Assembly: GCA_036365145.1 (NCBI GenBank)
Contig: JAEOAD010002279.1
Span: 4,149,001-4,213,000, forward strand
Length of the DNA: 64,000 nt
Reading direction: 5' to 3'
Source: Orientallactaga sibirica
Taxonomy: Eukaryota; Chordata; Mammalia; Rodentia; Dipodidae
Positions 47,384 through 56,943 of this stretch are shown here, piece by piece. The translations under genes were made by a program, and so were the position numbers. Numbering within the stretch: the stretch's first letter is position 1; each line of letters begins with the position of its first letter. A model generated the notes under the pieces. The model searched no databases. It had not been told where the DNA came from and saw only the letters and a program-made list of their open reading frames with translations.

Positions 47384-47487
47384 GCCGCCACTCTGCGTTT
47401 TGGTTTAATTTCTTTTTGTTCTTTTAAGCTTCTGCGCTTCTCCATGTGCTGTGATCTATAACCTGCCTCTACTGTCTGGCCTCACAG

Positions 47488-47568
47488 GGTCCTCCGGGGT
47501 CACAGCCCTCGCCGCACGCACAGCCTCCACCTCACAATCCCAGCAGCATGATGGGACCCCACAGTCAG
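47488..47568 (+). CDS. SSBP3: SSBP3 alternative coding exon (window exon 2), 27 residues
   Basis: An 81-base exon, phase 0 to 0, encoding GPPGSQPSPHAQPPP followed by HNPSSMMGPHSQ. The acceptor is 'ctggcctcacag' and the donor 'gtaaac'. Its 27 residues equal the length difference between the known 388- and 361-residue human SSBP3 isoforms, so it is probably a cassette exon. Skipping keeps the frame because both neighbours are phase 0. The donor (+3 a, +4 a, +5 c) lacks the usual +5 G, which fits a regulated weak 5' splice site. A C-rich tract with four CCC runs lies about 100 bases upstream. The residues are His/Pro/Gln-rich with no domain. Confidence 0.93.
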
Positions 47569-48564
47569 GTAAACGCACTGTGGCTAGTCCGCCCTCCGGC
47601 TGGGGGGCACGGGGCAGGAGGAAGGAGAGAGCCCCACAGAGGAAAAACAAAAAGTCAAAGTGTGCTCTAGCATCGCCTGCCAGTCTGTGATTGACAAGCC
47701 GCATTTACAAACAAAAACAAAGCTATGTTGTCTTAAAGGTAGGCGTCATTTCTTGGACGCTACACCCCAGCACGGATACAAAACCAAGAGAGAAGCAAAG
47801 AAAATTCTGTGACCTTGTCGGTGGCCTTTGCATTTTTGTTTTTTCCTCTCTCACTTTTGGTTTGGTTTGGTTTGTTTTGTTTTGTTGGTTTTTTTTTTTT
47901 TTTTTTTTTTTTTTTCCCGAGTTTGGTTAACCATTCATTCGTAACCGAGGCTGCATCTCCCTAGCCTTTTCTTTGCGCACTCCCGCTTTCTTGCTCATTC
48001 CCCTACATGAAGTTAGGGAGTTCACCGTCTCCATACTGTTTCTCCATTGTGTTTGCCACCCCCCAAATCCTCGCTCCCCTTCCCACTCCTCCTTGTTGGT
48101 TTGTGTGTGTGTGTGTTTGTGTGTGTGCGCGCGCGCGTGCATGCGCGCGCCTCTTGACCGCACATCTGAAGACATTATGTCCGGGTCCTTTTTCCGTGCC
48201 CTCCTGGCGAGTTGCAGGTGACCTCCCCTGCCCTGCATTGATTTAACTATGCTTCTGCGTCCTGTGTAAAGTCCCAGCCACTGCTCCTCCACCCAGAGTA
48301 GATCTCTGTAAGCCCGTGCAGGTCAGCAGCTACTGGGTTGTACAGATCTACTGTTCTTCTGCCCAGGGGATCTTTTATCCGGAGGGAAGAAGCTACTGGA
48401 AGAGAGCGCGTAAAACATAACTAGTTTTTTGTTTTTGGGGTTTTTTTGTTTTTTGTTTTGTGTTTTTCTTTAACAACTGGACTTTGCAGAGTACAGAACG
48501 TTTGTGTTTGTCACTGTACACTAGTAGCTCGGGCTGTCATTGAACTAACTCCCTGTAATTACAG
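47569..48564 (+). other. SSBP3: SSBP3 intron between window exons 2 and 3
   Basis: A 996-base intron without any SINE. It holds a poly-T block near 47889-47917, an alternating purine-pyrimidine tract at 48102-48150, T/G-rich sequence at 48425-48470 and a good branch site close to the acceptor. Confidence 0.92.
48102..48150. repeat. (TG)n/(CG)n alternating tract
   Basis: GT units run into CG units ('gtgcgcgcgcgcgtgcatgc'), a typical Z-DNA-prone composition, inside the intron between the two optional exons. Confidence 0.85.
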
Positions 48565-48624
48565 CCTTTTATGTCACCACGATACGCAGGCGGCCCCAGG
48601 CCCCCGATCAGAATGGGAAACCAG
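48565..48624 (+). CDS. SSBP3: SSBP3 coding exon (window exon 3), [10 protein letters not shown]...MGNQ
   Basis: A 60-base exon, phase 0 to 0, encoding [14 protein letters not shown] then IRMGNQ. The acceptor 'ctgtaattacag' is poor in pyrimidines, but a near-ideal branch site 'aactaact' sits about 20 bases upstream. The donor is 'gtactg'. The 20 residues match the length difference between the 388- and 368-residue human isoforms, so this exon may also be optional. The link to a specific isoform is inferred from length only. The RYAGGPRPP segment is shared across the SSBP family. Confidence 0.94.
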
Positions 48625-49416
48625 GTACTGTACCTTTTCACGTTCTCTCTCCTCTCACTCAGCCATCCTTGGTTCGAGGTTCCCTTGGCTCAAGTCAAAA
48701 TTGGGGGTAGGGGGGACGGGCAGGGTTGAAGGGTGGAAAGCCAGGTTTTAAGGTGGGGTTAAGCTTGCCAATAGGTCTGCCTGAGCCTGTGGTACACCAT
48801 TTGATCTGCTTGACATGGGGTGGCGGGGGGCAGCACGGGTGGAGCTGGCACAACCTATCCTGGGTTTCAAAGGACAGTAGCTGGATGGCGTTGTAAGGGC
48901 TCTGCTTTTCTAAAGAAAGTGGTAATGCCCTTAAACCCCTCCCTTTCAGCCCCCTTCTTGGAAGAAGGTCTTCCTCTTTAATGAAGTTAATTGACAGCAA
49001 GCTTTTTTTTTTCCTTGAAGCTTTTGAGAATTGCCAAGGCTGGTAAATATAATCCTGCTATTAGGGGTAGAAATTGCCCATAGGAATGCATAGATTAGGA
49101 GCCTGGCTGCCGCATAGCAGAGTGTCCATGAGTTTTTCAGCCAGAGTCTGTCTGCTTCCTGGCCCCGACTAGCGATGAGGAAGGATTTGGTTCGTGTAAT
49201 TAGACGAGCGTCCTACTTGTGCGAGAGGGCTTGTCAGCCTTGGGTCGCACGCCTCCTTCTGGCCCGCGAGGACTGAAATGGGTGCCTGTCATGCCTTCTT
49301 GGTCCAGCCATCACAGGCAGGAGGGCAACTTGAAGAAGTGAAGCTATACCTGCTTGGGGATGGACAGGCTGAGGCCACTTTAGAGAAACATCAGGGAGAT
49401 TTCATTTTGTGCCAGT

Positions 49417-49576
49417 TTTTTTTTTTGGGGGGGGTGTTTCGAGGTAGGGGCTCACTCTAGCCCAGGCTGACCTGGAATTCACTATGTAGTCTCAGGCTGG
49501 CCTCAAACTCTTGGCGATCCTCCTATCTCTGCCTCCCGAGTGCTGGGATTAAAAGCATGCACCACCACGCCTGGCC
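49417..49576 (-). repeat. B1-type SINE
   Basis: T and G runs then complete antisense body. Confidence 0.93.
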
Positions 49577-49582
49577 TTCAAA

Positions 49583-49790
49583 ATATTTTTTTAATATTGA
49601 TTAACATATTTATTTATTTGAGGCAGAATGAAAGAGAGAATGGGCACACCAGGGCCTGCAGCCACTGCAAACGAACTCCAGATGCATGTGCCCCCTTGTG
49701 CATCTGGCTTAGTTGGGACCTGGAGAATCAAACCTGGATCTTAAGGCTTTGTAGGCAAGTGCCTTAACCACTAAGCCATCTCTCCAGACC
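49583..49790 (-). repeat. Dip-like SINE
   Basis: Complete; head 'ccatctctccagaccc'. Confidence 0.92.

Positions 49791-49794
<4 letters not shown>

Positions 49795-49836
<42 letters not shown>
49795..49836. repeat. (CA)n microsatellite
   Basis: About 18 CA units then TATACA. Confidence 0.93.
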
Positions 49837-49840
<4 letters not shown>

Positions 49841-49995
49841 TTTTGTTTGTTTGTTTTTCAAGGTAGGGTCTCACTCTAGCCCAGGCTGACCTGGAATTCA
49901 CTATGTAGTCTCAGGGTGGCTTCGAACTCTCTGCAATCCTCCTACTTCTACCTCCCGAGTGCTGGGATTGAAGGTGTGCACCACCATGCCCCGTT
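49841..49995 (-). repeat. B1-type SINE
   Basis: (GTTT)n-type tail complement and complete body. Confidence 0.92.
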
Positions 49996-50178
49996 CTCCC
50001 AAAATATTTTTTTGTTTTTGTTTTTGTTTTTGGTTTTTGAAGGTGTGCACCACTCTGGCCCAGGCTCTCCCAAAATAGTCTTTTTAACGGAACCTCTGCC
50101 TTCCAATGCTGGGATTGCAGAAACGCCCGGCTCCAAAATATTTTTTAACGGAATTCTTCCAAAAAAAAAAAAAAAAGA
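49996..50178 (-). repeat. Rearranged B1 fragments with triplicated flank
   Basis: The motif 'ctcc(c)aaaata' with T-run occurs three times (49996, 50068, 50132) around two short antisense B1 pieces. It ends in a poly-A run. Confidence 0.65.
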
Positions 50179-50484
50179 AAGTTGCTAGCAATGCCAGCAC
50201 ATCCAGCTCCCATCTTTTAGAGCCAAGGGTTGAGTCACCATCTATATTGATGCTCTCTGAGACTCTGCAGGAAAGCCCAAGTGAGACAGCGCGGGAGCTA
50301 TGGAGAGCCCTTGTTCGGGGCCCTCCTCCCCTTTTACTATGAAGCTGCCCAGCAGCTACCCACCTGGGTCTTCTCTCCCAAATCCGTTGTTTCTTGTTTT
50401 CTCCAAGACAGAGGAGGACAATGTTGGACAAAGGGCATTGATAAAGAAACTCCAGCTTTTTGAGCAACAAGGAATTTAAGGGGT

Positions 50485-50560
50485 GTTACAGTTGAGGAAA
50501 CAGAGGCTCCAAGTGGAAGTGTCCAAAGCCCCCCAGCAAGCTGGGCCCCACTCTGCCTTT
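50485..50560 (-). repeat. MIR-like fragment, antisense
   Basis: 'ttgaggaaacagaggctcc' with 'caaagccccccagcaagc' resembles the antisense MIR core; short and diverged. Confidence 0.5.
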
Positions 50561-50732
50561 GTGGAGCATTGCTGCCCCACCTCGCTTTTGACACTTCGCC
50601 CAGCAGGCTCCTTTGCTGTGACGTTTGTGCCACCAGAGTGGCCTTCCCTCCTGCCCTCCTGAGGCCGGCCTTGCTTTCTGGCAGTGGTTGGACCTTTCCT
50701 CCAACAGTTGGAAGGTCACAGAGAGGAGTGTA

Positions 50733-50992
50733 GGTATTTATTTTTTTTAATTATTTTATTTATTTTTGGTGAGAGAGACAGAGAGGGAGAGGGAGACAGA
50801 AAGAGATGGGCGCACCAGCAGTCTCTCAGCTGCTGTGAACGAACTCCAGATGCGTGCGCCCCCTTGTGGTCAAGTGAGGCATTGCGCCCTTGCGTCACTT
50901 TGCATCTGGCTAAACGTGGGACCTGGAGATTGGAACCGGGTTCTTAGGCTTAGCAGGCAGGCGCCTTAACCGCTAAGCCATCTCTCCAGCCC
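50733..50992 (-). repeat. Long Dip-like SINE
   Basis: Full extra segment 'cttgtggtcaagtgaggcat'; complete head. Confidence 0.94.
50856..50869 (-). promoter_or_regulatory. CTCF-like core inside long Dip-like SINE
   Basis: On the minus strand it reads CCACAAGGGGGCGC, with one mismatch at core position 5. Confidence 0.35.
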
Positions 50993-50997
50993 TGTAG

Positions 50998-51221
50998 GTT
51001 GTTTTTTTTTTTAACATTTTTATTTATTTATTTGAGAGAAAGAGAGGGAGGGAGAGGAGAGAGAGAGAGACTGGACACACCAGGGCCTCCAGTCATTGCA
51101 CACGAATTCCAGATACGTGCGCCCTCTTGTGCACCTGGCTTACAGGGGTCCTGGAGAATCAAACCTGGCTCCTTTGGCTTTGCAGGCAAGCACCTTAACC
51201 GCTAAGCCATCCCCCCAGCCC
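50998..51221 (-). repeat. Dip-like SINE
   Basis: Complete. 'tgtaggt' recurs before, between and after this pair of SINEs. Confidence 0.92.
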
Positions 51222-51292
51222 GCATGTAGGTATCTCTTCTGTTCAGCAAGTTAAGACTGAGCAGCAGGGACCCAAGCAAAAGAGATGGACAA

Positions 51293-51468
51293 AGCTGGGC
51301 ATGGTGGCACATGGCTTTAAATCCCAGTACTCGGGAGGCAGAGGTAGGAAGGATCGCGGTGAGTTCGAGGCCACCCTGAGACTACATGGTGAATTCCAGT
51401 CAGCCTGGGCTAGAGTGAGAGACCCTATCCGCAAAAAAAACAAACAAACAAACAAACAAACAAAAAAG
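51293..51468 (+). repeat. B1-type SINE
   Basis: (CAAA)n tail at 51440-51463. Confidence 0.93.
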
Positions 51469-51512
51469 ATGAACAGAAGATTCATTATCCAGTTTTCCCT
51501 TTACCCTCCGCT

Positions 51513-52290
51513 ATGAATCCACTGATATGGCCCCTGTGCTGTTTGTGGGGTGTTTCTCTTGGAGCCACCAGGGTTAGCTCCTGGCACAGAGGCAAAGGAA
51601 TAGATTTGAACTCTCACAGCGCCACATGTGCACCTTCTGGAGGGCGTCTTAAGCAGGGCACTGCAACCAAGAAGTCTGTGGTCAGTGGTTTAGCCTCAGA
51701 AGCCCTTGTTGCAAGGTCGGCCTCCGGGGGCTGCTGTTTTCCGTGGGGGAGGGTAGCAGGAAAGGGATCTCGACCCTCCAAGCGGCCAGATACCCACCTG
51801 CTCAACTCTCTGAGGAGGCCTCGTTGTCTTGGCGGAGCACAGGCATCAGCTAAGGGGCAGTTGGCATTTCCCAAACCTCTACCAGGGCTGTCGAAGAGAT
51901 GTCCTGCGTCCAGTGTCCTGTGCAATAGCCCTGGAGCATCCTGTGCCCTGGGCACCCTGAGGGATCTGTACGAGGTGATGATCCCACTCAGGAGGCCATG
52001 TCGGCTCTCAGGTGTGAGCACTTCAGACTGTACGGGTGTGACATTGGTTTCTTCGGCCTCGCACACATTTTCCCTCCCTTGCAGAAAGAGCCCAGACTGT
52101 GTCATTCCCATCTCAGGGGCACCCACCCCACTGAGCATAGCAACTCCCATGGCCGCCATCAGCCTCTGCACCTCCAGCTTTTGCTCTGGAGTCGTGACAC
52201 CAGCAGGCTTAGAAAGCTGCTCCAAGAAGCGGTTATCGTCACGGGGTCTACCTGGACTGGACAGGGAGTGGTGGCTGACCCTATAGCTGC
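51513..52290. other. CpG-rich segment with long opposing open frames, unidentified
   Basis: The plus strand is open for 257 codons (51513-52286). The minus strand is open from about 52289 to 51614 (about 225 codons), with no ATG until the MAAMG segment. The minus-strand frame looks more protein-like (KLEVQRLMAAMGVAML, acidic stretches), but I do not recognise it. There is no poly-A tail or target-site duplication to prove a retrocopy. It may be a decayed processed copy or a GC-rich stretch that happens to lack stops. Confidence 0.25.
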
Positions 52291-52441
52291 TCCATCAGGG
52301 TGGGTAGGGTGCTCTTGCACTAGGGACCCATCAGCCCCACACCCCTACCTCTGCCTTTTGGGCAAGCAGAAGCAGGCCTTCCCAGGTCCTGGTTCTCTGT
52401 GCCTAAGCCTCCAGGCTCCTTTAAAAAAAAAAAAAGGGGGG

Positions 52442-52588
52442 GATCGGGCGTAGTGGCACATGCCTTTCATCCCAGCACACGAGGCAGAGGTAGGAGGATC
52501 ACCATGAGTTCAAGACCACCTTGAGAATATGTAGTGAATTCCAGGTAAGCCTGGGCTAGAGTGAGGAGACCCTACCTCAAAAAAACAA
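52442..52588 (+). repeat. B1-type SINE
   Basis: Complete, followed at once by a Dip-like copy. Confidence 0.92.
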
Positions 52589-52594
52589 AGGTGG

Positions 52595-52829
52595 GGGGGC
52601 TGGAGAGATGGCTTAGCAGTTAAGGCGCTTGCCTGCAAAGCCAAAGGATCCCTTTTCGATTCTCCAGGACCCACGTAAGTCAGATGCACAAGGTGGCGCA
52701 TGCATCTAGAGTTCGTTTGCAGTGGCTGGAGGCCCTGGAGCACTCATTCTCTCTCTCTCTCTCTACCTGCCTATTTCTGTATCGCTCTTTCTATCAAATA
52801 AATAAATAAAATATTTTTAAAAAAAAACA
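52595..52829 (+). repeat. Dip-like SINE
   Basis: Complete with (TC)n and (AAAT)n tail. Confidence 0.93.
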
Positions 52830-53152
52830 GCCTTGGGTGGCAAGATAGACCCCAGAATTCGCAGGAAGTCGGGATTGAGAACATAGGAGAAAGTGACCCA
52901 GCCTCACCAGCTTTCAGCCAGCCAGCGCCACTTTGTGCTGCCCAGCGAAAGGACGTGGCTGGGCCCTCTTGAAGCATCCTGTGTTGGAGCTAGGAAGGAG
53001 TGAAGGTCTGTCCCTTCACTTCCCACCTCGTTGTTTGGAACCCTGCTTGGAGTTCTCTGGCACTCAGCCATCCCACAGATAGATCAGCCCAGGCTTGCTT
53101 TGCTCAGACGCCCTTTGTTGAGGCCTTAGTAAATGACTTGTAATCAGTTTTT

Positions 53153-53361
53153 GTAATAATATTTTAATTTTAATTTATTTATTTGAGAGAGATACAGAAA
53201 TAGGCAGGTAGAGAGAGAGAGAGACAGAATGGGTGCGCCAGGGTTTCCAGCCGCTGCAAACGAACTCCAGACACGTGTACCACCTGGCTTATGTGGGTCC
53301 TGGGGAACCAAATCTGGGTCCTTTGGCTTTGCAGGCAAACGCCTTAACTGCTAAGCCCTCC
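53153..53361 (-). repeat. Dip-like SINE with 16-base target-site duplication
   Basis: 'cttgtaatcagttttt' at 53137-53152 and 53362-53377. The end of the head is missing ('taagccctc'). Confidence 0.94.
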
Positions 53362-53925
53362 CTTGTAATCAGTTTTTTATCATGACCCATGGCTCATGTC
53401 CCACCTTGACCACTTAGTGAGCAAGCTGTCCTTTGCAGCATGCTACTTCTGTACTGGCGGCTGCCCTGTCACCTCCAGAGCTGGAAACGTGTAGGAAGCT
53501 GGGAGGCCTGGGTGGCTCTGCTGATGAGAACTCAGGGCCCTTGGCGCTCTGGACTTTGTCTGCACCTTGAAGACCTCCCTTGAAAGGGGGCTCCCTGCAG
53601 TGATAGACCACTGGGTCTCTTGGCCCTCATTAGATGGAGCTGTATTTGAAATGAGTTCCATTTCTGTGAGGCAAAAAGAAGCTGGGGCTGGACTTAAATT
53701 GTAGCCCCTGGGGTTCAGGTAGGTAGGAAGGAGGGATACCTCTGCTCCTAAGAGTGTGAGCAGTGATGCTTTGAGGTCCAGAGAAGAGGGGTGTTCCGCT
53801 CCAGCCTTGCACGTCGCCCCTCTCCCACCTGATGTTTGCAGGGGCTGGGCAGGGCAGTCAGGTACACTCTCTTTCATCCCCAAGTTCCGGGAGTAGCTAC
53901 GTAACTGTCTTAATGTCTCTTTCAG

Positions 53926-53992
53926 CCTCCAGGAGGCGTTCCTGGAACACAGCCATTGCTACCCAATTCTATGGACCCCACGCGACAACAAG
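53926..53992 (+). CDS. SSBP3: SSBP3 coding exon (window exon 4), PPGGVPGTQ...DPTRQQ
   Basis: A 67-base exon entering in phase 0 and leaving after the first base of a Gly codon. It encodes PPGGVPGTQPLLPNS then MDPTRQQ. The acceptor is 'taatgtctctttcag' and the donor 'gtagag'. Only 84 bases separate it from the next exon, close to the lower limit for mammalian introns, so the two are probably recognised together. The LLPNSMDPTRQQGHPN junction is the strongly conserved core of the SSBP proline-rich region. Confidence 0.95.
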
Positions 53993-54076
53993 GTAGAGAC
54001 GGGTGGGCCAGGTGGCCTGGGATACCGGGAGACCTGTATTCTTTTCGGCCCTGGCTCATGTAACTGTTTCATGCAG
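53993..54076 (+). other. SSBP3: SSBP3 84-base intron between window exons 4 and 5
   Basis: A very short GT-AG intron (gtagag...tgcag) with GC-rich 5' and pyrimidine-rich 3' halves. Confidence 0.93.
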
Positions 54077-54153
54077 GTCACCCCAACATCGGAGGTTCCA
54101 TGCAGAGGATGAACCCTCCCCGAGGCATGGGGCCCATGGGTCCCGGCCCACAG
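54077..54153 (+). CDS. SSBP3: SSBP3 coding exon (window exon 5), HPNIGGSMQRMNPPRG...
   Basis: A 77-base exon completing the split Gly codon and ending on a codon boundary. It encodes GHPNIGGSMQRMNPP then RGMGPMGPGPQ. The acceptor is 'aactgtttcatgcag' and the donor 'gtaacc'. One residue differs from recalled human SSBP3: Ile (ATC) where human has Met in HPN(M)GG. It is Met-rich and Gly-rich with MGP repeats, probably disordered. Confidence 0.95.
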
Positions 54154-54598
54154 GTAACCAGCCACCCATCATCTATCCATTCGTCTCCCCTGCCATCCAT
54201 GTGCACCCGCCTTCTCTCCTCTTGACACAGTCTGTCAATGTCCCGCGTTTCTGGTCCCTGGATGAGAGGAAGGGCAACACGCAGGTCCCACGTTCACTCT
54301 CTGCCTGAAGTGGGCTGGCCCTGTGCACAGCCCACTCACCCCCCCCCCCGGGACAGGGAAGCAGATAGAGTTGAAGCACCCAGGGAAGCTGGGCAAGGGA
54401 CACAGGTGGGAGGGCACCTAGGTGGCAGAGCTTCTTGGGTGGGTGTTCCCAGCTTGTGGCTTAAGGAATTTAGAAGGCCGAGGGTCTGTGGTTGTGAGCT
54501 GTGATGTGGGGGGTCTCCAAGAATCCAAACCCAAGCTCCTGCACTTGGTGACGGTCCAGACTTGAGGGCTGAGCTTGTGTTATAATTCTTGTGGTCAG

Positions 54599-54746
54599 GC
54601 CAGACATGGTGGCACACGCCTTTAATCCCAGCACTAGGGAGGCAGAGGTAGGAGGATCACTGTGAGTTCGAGGCCTCCCTGAGACTACATAGTGAATTCC
54701 AGGTCAGCCTGGGCTACAGCAAGGCCCTACCTCAAAAACCAAAAAA
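54599..54746 (+). repeat. B1-type SINE
   Basis: Complete with a short A-rich tail. Confidence 0.93.
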
Positions 54747-54896
54747 ATTCTCATGTTCAGGTTTTCATGGGTAAAGGATGGCCATAAAGTCCAGCACCTA
54801 CTTTCGCCACAGGCCACTGCAGTAGGTCAGCCAGTGACATGCAGCAGGCTTTTGCCCCAGGTTGCCTTCGACAGTTTCGTTAAGATTGTCAGTAAA

Positions 54897-55142
54897 GGGG
54901 CTGGAGAGATGGCTTAGCGGTTAAGCGCTTGCCTGTGAAGCCTAAGGACCGAGGTTCGAGGCTCGATTCCCCAGTACCCACGTAAGCCAGATGCACAGAT
55001 GGAGCATGCATCTGGAGTTCGTGTGCAGTGGCTGGAGGCCCTGGTGTGCCCATTCCCCACCCCCCACCCCCGCCTCTTTCTCTGTCTGTTGCACTCAAAA
55101 AAAAAAAATTAAAGTAGTTACTTATAAAAATTTTTTTTAAAA
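54897..55142 (+). repeat. Dip-like SINE with 15-base target-site duplication
   Basis: 'aagattgtcagtaaa' at 54882-54896 and 55143-55157. Confidence 0.95.
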
Positions 55143-55159
55143 AAGATTGTCAGTAAAAT

Positions 55160-55257
55160 TGAGGGCTAGGCGAAAGATATGGCTCAGCGGTACTGGCATG
55201 CCCAGCTAGCATGCACAAGGTCCCGGGTTTCATCCCTCGCATCTCCGAAAGTAAAAA
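55160..55257 (+). repeat. ID-like SINE
   Basis: 'gatatggctcagcggtactg', 'agctagcatgcacaaggtcc', 'cgggtttcatccctcgcatc' then an A-rich end: a diverged ID element directly upstream of a long Dip-like SINE. Confidence 0.65.
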
Positions 55258-55548
55258 GGGGGCTGGAGAGATGGCTTAGTGGTTAAGGCGCCCGCCTGCC
55301 AAGCCTAAGTACACCCGTTCGATTCTCCAGGTCCCATGTTTAGGCAGACACAATAAGTGACACACGGGCCCAGTGCCACACTTGCCCACGAGGGGGCACA
55401 CGCTTCTGGAATTCGTTAATAGTGGCTGAGAGGCAGCTGGCGTGCCCACTGTCTCTCCTTCTCTCTCTCTCTCTCTCTCTCCCTCCCTCCCTCTCAAATT
55501 AAAAAAGAAAAGAAAAGAAAAGAAAAGAAAAGAAAAGAAAGAAAAAGG
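55258..55548 (+). repeat. Long Dip-like SINE with (AAAAG)n tail
   Basis: The extra segment 'gacacacgggcccagtgcca' is present; pentamer tail at 55505-55545. Confidence 0.93.
55386..55399 (+). promoter_or_regulatory. CTCF-like core inside long Dip-like SINE
   Basis: CCACGAGGGGGCAC on the plus strand. Only position 5 (G) departs from the core; the flanking base is C rather than G. Confidence 0.35.
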
Positions 55549-55737
55549 CTTGCGGAAGTATACAGTAAGACTGCGGTTCTAGGAGCGGGAAGTGGATATT
55601 TATCAGTGTGTCCAGGAGATTAGGACTTTCCCTGGCTTGTGGAGTCTCATAGAGTCCAGCACCTTCCTTTCAACACACTACAAAGGGCCTCAGAGTGGAA
55701 ACATTCCTCTGGCCTCTTATCTTAAAGCTGATACTAA

Positions 55738-55897
55738 GCCCAGAGTGGTGGCGCACGCCTTTCATCCCAGCACTCGGGAGGCAGAGGTAGGGAGGATCGC
55801 CGTGAGTTCAAGGCCACTCTGAGACTACAAAGTGAATTCCAGGTCAGCATGGGCCAGAGTGAGACCCTACCTCGAAAACTTAAAAAAAGAAATTTAA
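55738..55897 (+). repeat. B1-type SINE with target-site duplication
   Basis: 'agctgatacta' flanks the element (about 55727 and 55900). Confidence 0.93.
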
Positions 55898-56736
55898 GAG
55901 CTGATACTAGACACAAAGTTGGGGCACCACCACCTGTGTGAATGCCAGTGGGGAATTTAGATTGTGTTTAGCCATTGACCCCGTTAGAACCTTCTGAAGA
56001 AACAAACAAACAAAAGGGTACAATGTGGTCTTGAGGCTACTTTATAAATTCCAAAGCCAAGTAGAGTGATATTTCCTTTTTTTTTTTTTAAGCTCCTGCC
56101 ACTGAGGCAAAGGAATAGATTTGAACTCACACAGCCGGCCAGAGCCAGACAGCACCCTATTCTTTGCCTCGTGCCTCTGACAATTCTCTCTGATTAGTGA
56201 AACTCCTGGCGTGAATGGAGACAGGACTTCCACTTAATTCCGTTTCCTCCACGAAGCGTGTGTGTCAGTGTGAGGCCCTGTGACCTTTGGTCCAAGTGTC
56301 TGGAAAAAGAATTTTCTTCCATCAGGCTAACGCTACAGGTCTTCTGGGTCACGCTGTGTGAAGAGGGTCCGTGACTCCTCACAAACCCTGCGTGGATGCC
56401 AGTTCCCGGGGCCTCCACCTCAGCACTTGGGGGGGTTGTAAGGCTAGAAGATAGTCCACAATCCTCAAGGATGGCCCTGTGCCACCCCCAAGAATCTCAA
56501 GTCACCCGGAGCCCATGCAACAGTACCTCTAATCAGAGACCACAGAAAGAAGTGGAAAAATCATTCATCCCAGTGGGCTGAGTGAGAGCCTGAGAAATCT
56601 CTGTGGCTAGGCACATAAAATTAAAGGGAGGTTTACTGCCAGGCCCTTTGCAACACAGAAAACTGTCTGCGCAGCCTCAAACCCATCTGAGTGATGAGTC
56701 TAGTGACAGATGGTTCCTCCCCAGTTTGGGACCGCT

Positions 56737-56938
56737 TAGGGTTAATGCATGCAAAGCCAAAGGACCTGGATTTGATTCCCCGGGACCCACGTTAGCCACT
56801 TGCACAAGGTGGCGTGTGCGTCTGGAGTTCATTTGCAGTGGCTGGAGGCCCTGGCATGCCCATGTTCTCTCTGTCTCTTTCTCTCGCTCTCTTTCTGTCA
56901 AATTAATTAATTAATTAATTAAAATATTTTTTTAAAAA
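56737..56938 (+). repeat. Dip-like SINE, 5'-truncated, (AATT)n tail
   Basis: Starts near 'ttaatgcatgcaaagcc'. AATT units lie at 56903-56923. Confidence 0.88.
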
Positions 56939-56943
56939 GCTGG

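Larger units (their letters stand above)
25261..47487 (+). other. SSBP3: SSBP3 intron between window exons 1 and 2 (22.2 kb)
   Basis: A GT-AG intron with about 40 SINEs. Repeat-free stretches without recognised content are 25743-26388, 28312-29461, 30136-30637, 31004-31605, 31734-33483, 34162-34991, 36128-36520, 36933-37407, 38150-39292, 39649-40221, 40683-41072, 41465-42374, 42774-43122, 43713-45387, 46242-46576 and 46788-47487. The blocks at 33.0-33.15 and 44.7-45.1 kb look conserved. Open frames such as 31823-32374 have no recognisable product. Confidence 0.9.
48625..53925 (+). other. SSBP3: SSBP3 intron between window exons 3 and 4
   Basis: A 5.3 kb GT-AG intron. Repeats are clustered at 49.4-51.5 and 52.4-53.4 kb. 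48625-49416 and 53378-53925 hold nothing recognised. 51469-52441 holds overlapping long open frames on both strands, described separately. Confidence 0.92.

Noticed and set aside
47155..47427. Open frame with Ser/Thr run
   Set aside because: Due to the (CCA)n stretch before the cassette exon.
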